Source: Oreocharis arfaki | Taxonomy: Eukaryota; Chordata; Aves; Passeriformes; Paramythiidae | Assembly: GCA_013398015.1 (NCBI GenBank) | Contig: VZRR01010412.1 | Coordinates: 124,001 to 188,000, forward strand | Direction of reading: 5' to 3' | DNA length: 64,000 bases | Shown here: positions 48,737-62,105 of the stretch, one piece after another | Layout: the number at the start of each line of letters is the position of its first letter | How positions within the stretch are numbered: position 1 is the first letter of the stretch | Made by a program: the position numbers and the translations under genes | The notes under the pieces: model-generated | What the model saw: only the letters and a program-made list of their open reading frames with translations | The model's database searches: none | Told to the model about the DNA's origin: nothing

Positions 48737-51700
48737 GTGAGAGCAGATCCCACCAATTTTCATCCATCACAAAAAGGGGATGTGTTTTGTGCCCAAGAAT
48801 TTGCCTGCCAGTGTAGAATTAAGTTAAAGTTGTTTGGCTCTACACAGTAAGAATTTACAATTTATATTTTTCCTGCCATTAGAGAGTCAGACTGTTGAAA
48901 ACACAGGACTGTATTAGGGAGCAATAATTTTCCACACCATGAGATTCCTACAGTAGATCAATCAAGTGCCACAAGTAATAGACTCGTCTTTACATAGTTC
49001 CAAAATTGCTTTTAACCTGCTTGTTTATTCTTCTTCCTTCATGAGAGCCAGTGAAGATGTGTAAAATTTGAAAATGTGTGAAGAAATGATTCACCTGTTT
49101 TACATAGGGTTTAAATAAGTTTATGATCATTTATAATGTCCCTCAGTGCAATAATGACTGTCCATCTACTTTCAAGAGCTGAGAAAAGATTTCCCAGTGC
49201 AAGACTGAAGCTAAAGGAAGTTATGACTTAGCCTTGGCCAGATAAATGAAAATAAATTATTATTTCTTTGCTGTAATAATATAATCCCACATATCTGCCA
49301 TGTCATAAGGAGCAAATCTAGGTATTGCATGGTATCTTCATCTTATATTTTGATCCGCCTGGTTTGGACTTTTGACTTTAGAGTCTATGAAAAATGAGAA
49401 ATCAACCACTTTTTTCTCTAAGACTAAATTGGCTTTCCAGACAGCTTTTCTCAGCATTTGAGAATTACAGGTTAGGTACGACCACTAAAACCTACAGCTG
49501 TGTTTAATTTTTCATTTCTCCTTCTAAGTATCACTCGCCCCAGGTCTTGGTGCATGTAAAAGGGTATAAACACCTTCTGAGAGCGGCTTCAAAGCTGCAG
49601 CTGAACAATGGCTCTGTCAATCCATACCATGGGCAGACATTTCTCTGCCTCCACAGGGTTATTTAGCAGTGATTGTGCAATCCTTAAATGAAGTCTGACA
49701 CATGTATTTTCCTACAAAAAAAAAAAAGAAAGCTGCTGATCTTGAGGATGTTCTCTGTCATTAGCAAGTGTTGGTGAAAATGTCAATGCAAAGGGCTCGG
49801 ATTTGAATGATGAGGAGGAGAATTTAAGCAGGTAAGTGTGCTCATCTCCAAAGAAGGATGAAAAAGTCAAGGCAGATAATTAAAAGTTTCAATTCTCTGC
49901 ATCACCTCAAGGATAACATTGTTAATAACATGAATAGTTCAGTTTTTCTCCTTTGACTTCTACCACAGAAATACCAGTTTACCTGAAGAATGATTCTCAA
50001 CACACCTTTCCCCTTGTTTTCTAAATGAGTTTATTGATAGAATAATTTTTTTATTCTTAAGTTTAGCTTTTGCTCCAAAGATCCCTTATTTCATTCACAA
50101 AAATTTGTGTCTATAGATGGAATTTCTGTTGTTTGTCAGACAGGGCAATGTGACCCTCAGCAGCTTTGCTCAGACCCTGGCTTGTGCAGGGAATGGATAT
50201 TATTTCCTTCGGGTTTTGGACTGACTTTCAGAAACACAATTATTGAAGTTGTCCATGATTTATGTATTTTCATGGGAGACAGGAAAACTAACATTCATAA
50301 ATGTATCAGCTGATTTTGTGATGCTGAAAGAGAAAAGCCATGAAAATGTAAGGATTTCATCATCAAAACCAACAATCCAGGAGTTATTGCCTGAAATTTT
50401 CCCCTTGACCTACTGATTTTGCTGAATTTCTCCAAACTACACCGACCCTGAATTTAAAGGGCACCTTGTGAGTCGCTGAATATTCTTCAATTATCTTTAA
50501 ATGTGGTGTGCAACCAGTCAAGTAACATAAACATGTTCTGCAGTCCACCACATCTCACAACTGTCTGCCAAGGATCTCCCAAATCTTGACTAACTCATAA
50601 TCTAAAGAGAATTTTTCCAGAAGTTTTACTGTATCTGCATAGCCAAACATGGAAGATTTATAGCCAAAAGCATGATTTTTTATCTTTTATGTGCAGAAAA
50701 TAAGAGCAGAATTAAGCTAGACCGGGCTGGGAATGAGGAATGATCATATAAAAAAATTATGGAAATGGAAGTGGTTGTGTAAGTTAGAAGAAAATAATGC
50801 AAATGTAATGGAAATCTGGGAAATGGTGGCATGCATCAGGAAAGACTAATTTGACTACCTGTCAGTCCTATTGCTAAAACAACAGGAAAGCATAAACCAG
50901 CATTTTTAAAGGATATTTTAATGCTGACAGGTGTTGAAACACCTGGGTACCAGCAGTGAAAAAGGCAGACTGTTGTATGAGAACATCAGCAATTGAACAC
51001 AGGGTACAATTCCATGTCTGAAAGCCAAAACCATGCACTGGTTGGGATCTGGCTGATATATTTACCTCAAATTCCTACAGGCAGGTGTGTGTTTAGAGTT
51101 TGGGACAACGTCCAGGACTTTTGGAGCTCAGATAGCAAACTTTGTGGTTCTCAGACTATAATTGTGCCATCAGTCCTTGCTGTGACTATATGGCAAAATA
51201 AAGGCCAAGCAAGGACAGCACAGACCCCTAAACTTGATATTCCATTGGACATTAATGCCCATGAGCCAGCAGTGTTTTGTCTGCAAGAAGCAATGAGTGT
51301 CACATTTGTGCTGTGTGAACCGTGTACATCATCCCCAGCAAAGTATAAATTTCCTCAAAATGGGCAGACCAGCAGAGAATTAATGTTGGTGGGCTTTGGG
51401 TTCTTTTTTTTCAGCCTATTAAAACTGAAATATATCTAACTGCAGGGATATTTTTAGTTAATTTTCTGTATAGAACTTGTAGAAGGAGCTGCTGATTATT
51501 TGTAATCAGGAAATTTAGATACTCTACTAGATATAACATGATAAATGCATTTCAAGACCCACAAAAAAGAGCAGAGAAACCATTTTTGCCATTGTCTGCA
51601 ACTAGATTGAATTTATTCTTTGAACAATGCAGATCTGAATCAGAATCAAATTACTTCTCTCTGAAAAACATGGCTTACTTTGTGAAATTTCCTAAAGACA

Positions 51701-53249
51701 GCTGTACTTTTGAAGCAATTTTCCTTCTCATTCTTCAGCTTGAAGTGTTTTTGCAGGCTGAGGAAGAATTTCATTTCAAAGCTCAACCAAGCTGGCAAAA
51801 ATATGTCTCAGTGGAAAAAAAAAAGACTCCAAAATCTCAGACCTCGGGCTGTGGCTGTTTCTCTGCTCACGAGGGGCAGAACTTGCTCGGCGTCAGCTCT
51901 TCCCTGATCCACTGATGTTAACATTCCAGAGGAACTCGAGGTGGAGGTGGGATCATCCTGGAAATAAGAGGTGGAAAACGGTGTTTGTTCCACTCTCATT
52001 CCTCCCAGAAAGAAAAAAATCCTGTTCAAGCAGGGTCACATTTCTCAGATCCATTAACCTTTCTTTTTTTTTCTTTCTCTTTTTTAAAAGCATTTAAATC
52101 TCTCTACGGTTTCCATCTTTTCTAGAACTGAAAAACGAAAGAAATCCAGCAGGCCCCATTTTAATTATATAACCCAACAATTTATTAATAGAACAGTAAT
52201 GAACTTTCTGAAATTTGATTTCTTAATCAGGGATCATTGTTATTTTTGTGCCAGATTCGAGAGTTTAATTTTGGGTACTTCTTCCCAACCTCTGAAATTT
52301 TAATCAGAAGTTTCAAGTGTACATGTCAATGAGAAGTTAAAGGCCAAATTTAATAACATTTTCTACCTTGGGAAATTAAAAGAAGAACCTCGCTCTGAAA
52401 TCCATTATTAACAGTAGATCTTAATTAAACACAGTTATGGTTCTCAATATTTGAGTGTGTGAAGAGATTGGTTTTAGTATTTTTCCCTTTTTTTGGGATT
52501 CAACAAGTCTAGAATATTCAATAGTTAAACTTTTAACTCTATGTAAATAAATTGTTTACTGCAGTGTATTTGTAATTTTTAATTAGAGCAGTGTTGTTTT
52601 CTGGTTTCACGGCTTATCACAGCAATATATTTTTATTACCTACTGTGCACTTGGATTTTAAATTATTTATGTAAACATATTGTTTCAGTATTTATTCTCA
52701 GTAAGCAATGTGACTGGATGCTTCAGAAATATCTTCACAAGAAAAGTTTATTACAGCTCTAAAGCATATCTAATTCACTAAGTAGAATTAAAATGCAGCA
52801 TTTGAAGCTGGAGAACTTAGAACCCAAACTGCATGGAGTTTCATGGGAACATGAAAGGCTGCAGAAATATCTGAAGCACTCTATGTAAATAAGGTGTATA
52901 TTTGTGTACAATATTTATATCTGCACTGAATCGAGCTGCCCTACAGAGTTCAAGTGGCTCCTGGAAGAACAGGGGCACTCTTTCCAAGCCCTGTTAGTCT
53001 GGAAATGGGAGCAAAGTCATTTATTGTTGTCAGCATCTCCAAATAACAGCTACTGGTCTGTCTGGAAGGGGATAGACTCTGTTCATCCTGATATAAATTG
53101 CATTTTTCTCTGCTGCAAACTAAGTATTAATGAGGTTTCATCCTGGAGCATCAGAGCAGAGGAAGGAGGAGGCTGAACCCAACTGAATTAAAAGTGATTG
53201 TGTTTGTTTGCTGCCTCAGAGGAGGTGGTGGTGAGTGTCTTCTGCCAAG

Positions 53250-53499
53250 TTTCAAGTGAAAGGATGAGAAGAAATGGCCTTAAGTTTCCCAGAGGAGGTG
53301 CAGATTAGATACTGGAAAAAAATTCACTGCAAGAGTGGTCAAGCATTGGAATAACCTGCCCAGGGAGGTGGTGGGGACACAGGTCTGGAAGTGTCAAGAG
53401 GTGTCTGGATGTGGCACTTGGAGGTGTAGTTTAGGAGTTGGATCTTGGCTGACAGCTGGATCCCGAAGATCTCTCCCAGCCTCGATGATTCTGTGCATG
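53250..53499 (+). mobile_element. CR1 LINE fragment, 3' end, plus strand
   Basis: The + strand reads AAGTGAAAGGATGAGAAGAA, then GCCAGGGGAG-like AGAGGAGGTGCAGATTAG, AAAAAAATTCACTGCAAGAG, GGTCAAGCATTGGAATAACC, TGCCCAGGGAGGTGGTGG and TGTCTGGATGTGGCACTTGG. It ends at GATGATTCTGTGCATGA, a decayed octamer tail. This is the CR1 3' end in sense orientation with several small deletions, so it is older than the minus-strand copies. Confidence 0.85.
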
Positions 53500-56400
53500 A
53501 TTTGTCATTTCATCCAGAGCCACCGGACAATGGACTGGCCGCTGACTTTGGGAATGGGAATTTTTTGCTACTGGGACATGTTTTGCTTTAGATTGGATCA
53601 TGCTCACTTTGAGGCTGGTGCCTGTGGAGTTGGTGGAAATCAGTGGAGATGTTACAACATCTAATTGATGGCAGCCATGATCTTTGCCCAAAAAGAAATA
53701 AAATGGCTGCCTAAGATTCTATAAAATAGGGCTGAAATGACACTGAAGTGGGATTCACAGCTCAGTGAGTTTCTCCCAAATCTCCAATGGCTGAGAAACC
53801 TGAGGAGAATTCTCTGGAAAAAGCGAGTTTTACTTCTGTTCCTTTCCTTGGCTGCCAATTCCCACCCTTCCACACTGGGAGGGTATGAGCCACGAATTGC
53901 AAAGACAGCTCAAAAAGCTTTTGTCATGTCTCTTGCCAGGATTTTTTCAGAGATCCTGAGCCCCCTGTGAACAAGGACGAGGCTCCACATCACAGTGCTC
54001 ACAACCACTTAAGGGATCAATTTTGCATACTTTGTTGCACATCACGCCCTTTTTAAAGCACTTTTGTTGCTGGTGGAGGTCAATAAACTTGCTTTTTTGG
54101 GATACACTCCAATCACTTCCAGAAGCACTACATAATGAGAGAGGGATGGGATGACTTAAAGAGTGAATGCTTAGGAAGCAACACACTTAGCCATGGTTAA
54201 ATATGTCTCCTAGAGTCTGAAGGACTTGTCTTTGATTCCTAACAACAGGAGATTTGTTTTCCTTGTGCAGACAGAAGAATAGCTCCATTGTCATAAATGA
54301 ATGGCTGAGCCATGCTCTCAGCATGCAGCACCAGAGTTTTTCACTGTAAGTTACACCCAGGAGCATCTCGAGTTGGCTCTGCAGTTTTATTTATGGCCTG
54401 CCTGAACCCAGCCACTGGGAATTTGTAGTGCATCTCTGGATCTGAAGTTGCTGTGTGTTGGGCAGTGCACGTTGTTTTTCTCTTCCTTTCTCTCTTTTAA
54501 GTTAGATGGAAAGGCAGGGAGAGACCGAATCTGCTCGAAGCAAAGAAGAGATTTTTCACTTCTGCCTTTGTAAAATCTGAAACACAGAAACACCAGCTCT
54601 GGAGAGCTGCAGGTATTGGGGTATATAGCAAATAATGCCAGAAAAGGAGATTTAATCAGCTCTGAAAGAATGAACTTGGGCGATTCCGTCATGCTACACA
54701 ACCACCACACGTAATTGCAGGTTCTCACTGGCCAGCCACTGGCTCAAGAATATCTTACACAGCAGTCTTTTTACTGATACTGCTCCTTGAAGGTCTTAAT
54801 ACTATCTGAGTAGATAATTAATGGGGTTCTTGTATTTTATTATCATATAATTAATATCTGAAGGGAAAAAATAGCAAAAAACGTGCACTATCTTTTTTTT
54901 ATTTTGTCAGTTTGCCCAAACTGACTTCTGCTTTTTGTTTACTGTGCAAAGTAAATGACCCCTCCTTCTCTATACAGCAAATTCCTTAGGCCTACAGCAA
55001 TAAGAGAAAGAAACAAAATTGTTTCTGGAGTGGGGCTGTACCTCCTTTATTCTCCTCTCATATGCAGAACCACACTGATGCAACTCTGGAGGGGTGAAAA
55101 TGGCTCAAGAGTGATATCAGCCCCATTTTCCCTGTGCGGAAGATGGTTTGTACCTGGCCAGCACTTTCAGGATATATCACCAAAGTTGAACTAATGTGGA
55201 GGAAGCAGCTGGTTAAAGAAAAAAAAATCATAAAATAAATAAAAATTCTCAGGTGGGAGCTACTGAGATGAGACAGAAGAGAACAAACGACTGGAATTGA
55301 ATCCCACTGCTGAGAGAATTGAAACGTCTGCCAAAGCTGGAATCCAGGCCTTATAAAAGATGTGGACAGCACCTGATGCTGACCATTCAGGAAAGCCAGT
55401 TCCATCTCTGTCAGCTGCAATAGCAGAGCTGCAGAGGAGCAGGATGTGCTTTTCATCGGAGCTGTGAGCAGCTGTTGATAGTCTGCCTCCCAAGCTCTGG
55501 TATTCAGTGCCTTTGCTCCTCCCAGGCATCCCCTGGCTGCTTTAATTTAGCATCAACCTGTCAGCACCTCCCTGCTCACACAGGGGAGGGTCCCTGGCAT
55601 CACTGACTCCCCAGCTCTTCCAGTGTCTCTCACAGTGAGGGGCATCTCTAAGTCTCCTCTGATGTTTCTTTTTGCCCTCTTTTTACTGATTGTGTTGGGG
55701 CAAATATTTGACTTCTTCTTAGTTGACTTCTTCTTTACTTCTTTCTGCTTTTGTACATCTTAATTCTCAGTGGAATCCCAGCTCACCAGTTGGGGCTAAG
55801 CTTTGTTGTACCACTTTTTCCCTTGCTGGGAGGTGAGGGAGCTTCCCTACTCGCCTTGTCTATGCTCATATCTTATCTTGTCTGGATTCTTGGTTCTCCC
55901 CAGCAGCTGCCAAGCTTTGGGGAAAGGTTAATGTCCATAAAAAGGGTGGTACAGCATCTTTTTCCTTGTCCTCTCCTGGTAGAAAAGGAGGCAGAGCAGG
56001 GAGGAGATTTTCACCCAGACTGAGTGAGGCTGTTCTGAAGAACAGTGTCCCTCTCCTGAGGGGGAGAAAAAAACCCAAACAATATCAATCCCTCTCTCCT
56101 TGATTGGTCTCTGAAATAGCAGAAGTGTCTGAATTAAATTTTTGAAGACTTCCTAAAGCAGGGGGTCCAGGAATTTTCAATCCATGATTCATAGTTTTGC
56201 CCAGAACCCAGCTACCTGAAGCTAGACTTCATCACTCCTGACAATACTTGTCAGAAGATCCTGTTCTTAAAATTTTCCACTGCTCTGCTCCGTTGGCATA
56301 AATCATACTTAATATGTTGATATTAAAGCTGTGGATGGTAGCATTGAAAATCTGTGTTTCCATGAAATCAAATAAGCCATAGTCACCGATTTCGACCTGC

Positions 56401-59400
56401 CTTGATATTACCTTTAGAATCCTGAATTCTTGATTAATAAGGATGAATGTAGCATTTAAGGGGAGTTTAATTAGACCCTCTGTCTTTATCCTGCATAACA
56501 ATATTATGCCACATTATGATTTCAACCGTGTCAGCACTCAGAATGAATGGCTGTGAACTGTGAAATTATAGGGCACATTTTTCATGTCACTGACTAAACA
56601 ATATTGCAGATCTTCTTGAGAAATATAACAATAGGATCTATCAGTCACAAGTTATGCTTGCAGTGGAAGGCAGATCTAGACAATAACTCACTTTGTCATT
56701 ACTGTTCCCTTCTAGTCTCAGAAAAGGAAGGATTTTGTCTCTGGAAGAAGTAAAGAGTAGCCTGATTATAATAAGTTAGCTATCTAGTTTGAGGGCACAG
56801 TGTGAGGAGTCGTGTTGACAGGGAAGGGGGTGGTATGAATTTCTCTTAATATTTTAAAGCTATTGACTTCTGGAGTCTCGCTCAGCCGGGTTTGATCGTG
56901 CGTGAACGTCTGTGTGTAGTTACAGCTTTCAGTGGTGCTCTGATAGAAATTTATTTGGACTGGAATTAGGTGTGATTGGAGCTCCAGGGACCAGTGGTGT
57001 TTTATACGATGGCAAAAGCTGGAAAACCAAGCACTGAAGCCGAAGCTCTCCAGGGAGATTGGGTTTCCTGCAGGCCTGGATCCTGTCACGGAGGGAAAGT
57101 GTCTAATCAAGCAATTCAGCACTCGTGGCTTTGAAGCAGGTACAGATCTTGGATGGCACTGAGCAGGGGTTTTCTGGCACATTATGGCCATATTTCATTA
57201 ATTTGCCATCTCCAGACTAAGGATAGAACAAACCATGGACACCCCCAGTTCGGGGCAGCACTCCCACTGAATCTGGGAGTAGTTTTCCATCTGGGAGCAG
57301 GAGCTTTCCACAAGTGCACAGAATTTCTGTTGTGTGTTCTCAGCCACTGCTCCGTGGCAAGGCAGCCCCAGGCTGGGCATTTCAAGGCTGCATTTAAAGA
57401 CCCCATCTCCTTCCAGGCTCACAGATGGTTATCCTTGGAGTGGAATTGAAGTTCAGTGAGGAAATTGTCAGAAGGTTTAAGCACTCATTTTTACTAAATG
57501 GAGCTCTGCAATGTTACTGTAATAGGAAAAACGCCTTGTAGAGTTCAACTGGAATTTTTCTATTAACTTAGTAATAAGGATGCCAATTTCTGCAAAAGAG
57601 TTTCTGAGAAAGAGTGAAATTATGCACTTTGTTAAGCAGAAGCAAGCCTGCAGATCCATTCTTGGTTCAAATGTGAATTACTAGGGACTGACTTCTTCCT
57701 AATTTTATGACCATTATACTCCAGGTAAATATGCCTACAGAGACATGTGTGCCTGCTCTACACACAGACAGATAATTATTATCCATGAGATCCCTTGGGC
57801 AGCTCCTCTGGGTGGTGCTTAGCACCACATCCCCTTGGAGGTACCAACCCTTCTCACCCAGATTTCACTGAGTACCCCAAACCCTGGAGAATTTTTACAC
57901 AATTACCTGTTTTAATGGGTCTGGCAGAGAATTGGCTCCTCTTTCACATGGGAAATTTCCACAAGAATTCTCACTGCCTGAGGCCCAGCCTCTCTGGAGA
58001 TTCAGCCACGGATTGTTGGTACCATTTTGCACAAATGCAGCTCCAGCCTTTATCTGATAAATCTGATTTCAGGACTCAAATAAGGAATTTTCCTATTAAT
58101 AGGGAACCAGGTGTGCAGCTTCTGGCCTTGGAATCCTCTAAATTATTAACAAGTGTTTAAAAAACATTTTAGCCCAGAAAGAAAACAACACAGCTCCAGT
58201 TTTGCACATCTCCGTGTCAAGGGTGTTAGATCAGTTTGACTCGTGGAAACTGCTACAGAGTTTAGGTTTTTCAGCGCAAGGAAGAAGAAAAGGAAGGAAA
58301 AGCCCCTAATGGCTTTAATCTTTGTGCTTTTGAACAAGTCCTTTGTGCAGCTAGGTGAGTCTTTTCATTACAGCTTCTGTAATTTCAGGGAAAGAAACCC
58401 CAGATTCTTTCAGTTTTACAGGTTTTGAGGCTTCCAGTTTTTTGTCTGTCAAATTGAAATATTAAAATTCATCCCACGATGATGCTCTGGACCTGCATTG
58501 AAAGTGGTTGGAAAAACATTCAGATTCTCAAAGACAAGGGAAAAGAGTGTGAGAAGTTTAACTCCTGGGCATCCAACCCAGGGTTAAATAGCATGAAGTA
58601 ACTAAGGCAAAACAGAATCTTAGGAGAAGGTTAAATACACTCGATTCACAGAGCACTGTATTTGTGTGCACTGAATGAAGTGGATATCAAGCAGAAGATA
58701 AAATTATACATGGCCCAATAGTGGAATACTTTTGGCAAGATATTTACCTCCTTGGTACCCTGCAGTCAGGCAAGGCCTGGATAGAAAGTTTATCAACACT
58801 GTCAGTGTGGTAAATTAAGGTTAAACAAGCAACTCTAAATCTTCCATTTCCCGTCTTTCCAGTGCTTAAGCCCACAACATCCAATGAAAGCTCTTTTTGT
58901 GCCATAAATGAATATTTACGTGGAGCTTTCCCCTCTAACCTCCTCACATTTTCTGTCACTGGCCAGCAGATTTCTTAAATTACACACATTTGTCATGTTT
59001 AATGTATGTCTGAGGGGGGCTTGGTTATTGTGATGATGAACCTGATATAAAAGTTGTGTTGTGCAGAGTAGATTTGGTGTAGGCAGCACATCAGAGCAAG
59101 CCTCAGATGCACGCAGGACGTGCACCCTGGTAAGAAAGAAGCTTTTTAACCTGAAAAGGGAAAATACTGAGACCTCCAGCACGAGCTCAACTTTTAGTAT
59201 AGAAAAGATAATTTTTCTGTAAAGAATATACTTTAATTTTTTATTTCCCTGAAAAACACAGGGGGGTTTAATATCTTGTATATTATGTATTGAAATACAT
59301 CTTGTGACTCTTTTTTTTTTCAGAATATCTGGCAGGATTTAATTTTGGTCATCACCTATTTACATTTACATGTGCAAGGACAATTTTGTTCTGCAGTAAC

Positions 59401-60721
59401 ATCCCTCGGACAAGGGATGTTGCAATGAACACCCCGTGAGTGAACATAACAGAGTGTGGAATCTGAGCTGTAATGTTTTTGTTCAACAAGTGGAAAGCAG
59501 TATTTTGTTTCCTAGCATCCCTTGGATGCTGGATGTTAGAGATTCCTACGGGCAGAAAGATGGAGAGGAGGGAAATTCAGCACAGCAACCCCTAACAAAT
59601 GGAACGGCCTGGACATGATGAGTTTAGAAATAAACCACCCAAGACATGGTTAGGCACAACCTTGAAACATGATAAGGGCTGGGTGGGTAAGAGACATCCG
59701 TGGCTTTAAAGAGAGTTTGGACAGTTTGGATGCCTGAGAATCTGATTCACTGAGGTCAGAACGGGTAAATCACACTGCCCTGTTCATTTCTCGTGGCCAT
59801 TACAGAGAGAGAGGCAGGCAAACAAAAGAAACTGTCTGAAAATAAAGGAAACGATGTGACACGATATCACACATTGCTGCGACATTCAGGACAGAAAGAG
59901 GTCGCCTATTTTTTGTACAGCTCAGTGTTAGTCAAACAAAACTCAAATAGGAGATTGTCCATTATTACCAAAAGAAAGAAAGAGAGTTAATTAAGTTTCT
60001 TCTGTAAGAACTACACCCATGAAGTACTTGGTGTATTTGAAATCAGTTGGGAAAAAAAAAAACCAAACAAAATCTTAATTTAAAAATTATTATTAGCCAG
60101 GAATAAATATGCCTTTTTCTTCACATTATCAGAGGGTAATTTAATTTTTCCTTGAATATGATGTGTTCACATTATCAAACGTGCTACTGAATTTCTCACC
60201 TACCCTTTCCTTTCCTTGTTTTTGATGCTACAAGGCTGGAAAGTGTTTTTCTTCAGTGAGTATTAATTCCTCTGGGCTACATAACTATAAAAAAGCACCA
60301 GGACAGTCTATTTTGCTACTACAAATACAGTTCTTTCTAAACAAAACTAAACAAGCAAACTGAAAGGAAAAACACATCAATTTTTGCATTACTGATAAGA
60401 CTATCTTATTTTGTCATATTTTATTTTCTATTATCTCCTGCTCTTTCGTTGTCCCGTAGAGAATTCAACTTTCGTAAGAGATGTTTAGAGTTTAAACTGG
60501 CAGCAAGGAGTTAACTCCTAACTAACAGCTCCTACCCAACTCCTCGACTGCCATCAAACTGTGACCAAAATCGTTCTGATTCGATTCTGTTTTATCCTGG
60601 AATGGTTTGCCTGGGTCTGGAACTCCACATATCTCCCCCTGAAGGTAACATTTAGCAAGGCCACGTGAAGGGCTGCAGCCAGGACAAGCCTTTGATTCCC
60701 AGTGTCATACCAGGAGTCAGA

Positions 60722-60888
60722 ACAGGCTGTGGTGGAATGCCCATCCCTGGAAGTGCCCAAAGCCCTGTGGATGTGGCACTTGGGGACACGGGTTAGGGGT
60801 GGCCTTGGTGGTGCTGGGTTAATGGTTGGACTTGATGATCTTAAATATATTTTCCAATCTTAACAATCCCATGGTTCCACGACTCTGT
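60722..60888 (+). mobile_element. CR1 LINE fragment, 3' end, plus strand
   Basis: Sense-strand CR1 3' sequence is visible as ACAGGCTGTGGTGGAATGCC, CATCCCTGGAAGTGCCCAA, GGATGTGGCACTTGGGGACA, TGCTGGGTTAATGGTTGGAC and TTGATGATCTTAAA. A degenerate tail CCCATGGTTCCACGACTCTG stands where GATTCTATGATTCTATG would be expected. It is 5'-truncated, with no reverse transcriptase sequence. Confidence 0.9.
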
Positions 60889-62070
60889 GTGCCAGCAGGA
60901 GCTTGAATTTCCAGCACGGGGCTCTGCCTCTGTCCAGCTCCCTCCTTCAGGGACCCAGTGGAGGACAGAAAGGAGACGTGGAGGTGTTTTGTTGGTTTGG
61001 AGCTGGCATAGATGCCATGGTGGGTTCAGATGTGTCAGTGGAACCTTCCATCCTCGCTGGCAAAGCTCTGCCTGCAGGAATGTGGAGCTGATGGGAATGT
61101 GTCCCTGTGTGCCTGGAGCGTGTCATGGGGAGCTGGTGGCAGCAGGAGCTGGTGGCACCCACAGGCTGTGGCAGCAGGAGCAGCAGCGGCCCTGCAGGAG
61201 AGGCCGAGGGTGCTGCTGCAGCGCCCTGAGGGGTCACGGAGCTCTGTCTGCTGGGCAAATCCCCTCTACGAGATGTCAGTTCTTAATTCAGCTGTTGTTG
61301 TGAACTGCAAACACGAAATATCCTTCTGGGGCTCAGCTCCACACTCAGCAAAGACCACGATAATGGCTCAGGCGGTGCTCTAATGTGAGAAAAAACTCAA
61401 GATTTAAGCCAGGTTTTGCCTGGATCAGGTTCAGCGCAACTCCCAGGATCAATGTTTTCATTTTCCTTCAGTGAAGTCTGGATTCCAACGTGGATCTTTG
61501 CCACTCAAGATTATGCCTGTCAAATACATGAAAACACACTTATAATCAGCGGATTAGCAGCCAATATCTCACCAAAATGAGTGTCTGGAGGGAACCCTGC
61601 AGCAGCAGCAGCATATTTGATCCTGGCTGTCCCCTCATGTTTAACTAGAGCTGGGGACAGCGCTGTGCGCTCGACAGGGAGAGCCGAGGGAAGGAGCAGG
61701 GCTGGGGCTGCTTTTCCTGCCAGGCCTCCAAGTGCAGCATGCCAAGGAACTCAGAGGCTTTCCTAAGTCAGCAGAACATGATTGCTCCCCCATCATCTCT
61801 GTGCTACGCCTTGGGAATAGCTGAGTCCCAGAAACCAGCCCAGTGCAAGTTCAGCCAGCTCGGGAATGCCCCAGCTCTGTCAGCACAGGAAACTACTGAG
61901 GTTGCTTTTCTGGCACTATCAGCTCCTTCACAGATTTTCTGTCTCAATTGCCACTTCTTGCACAGCCAATTTATCATGTGTTAAATTTTGTCCTTTCTTA
62001 TGCTGCCCCTGTTTTTTTTTCTTTGAATTTTGTTGCTAGGCTAATATCTGAGCAAAAATATTTGTGCTGG

Positions 62071-62105
62071 TTCATCCTTTTCAACCCAAACCATTCCAGG
62101 ATTTC
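62071..62105 (+). mobile_element. Probable tiny CR1 3'-end remnant, plus strand
   Basis: About 35 bp read TTCATCCTTTTCAACCCAAA followed by CCATTCCAGGATTTC, which resembles the CR1 terminal segment before its octamer tail. The match is too short for certainty. It could be the stub of an old copy. Confidence 0.45.

Noticed and set aside
48501..48770. Open frames on the minus strand over exon 10
   Set aside because: They are antisense shadows of the T-cadherin exon.
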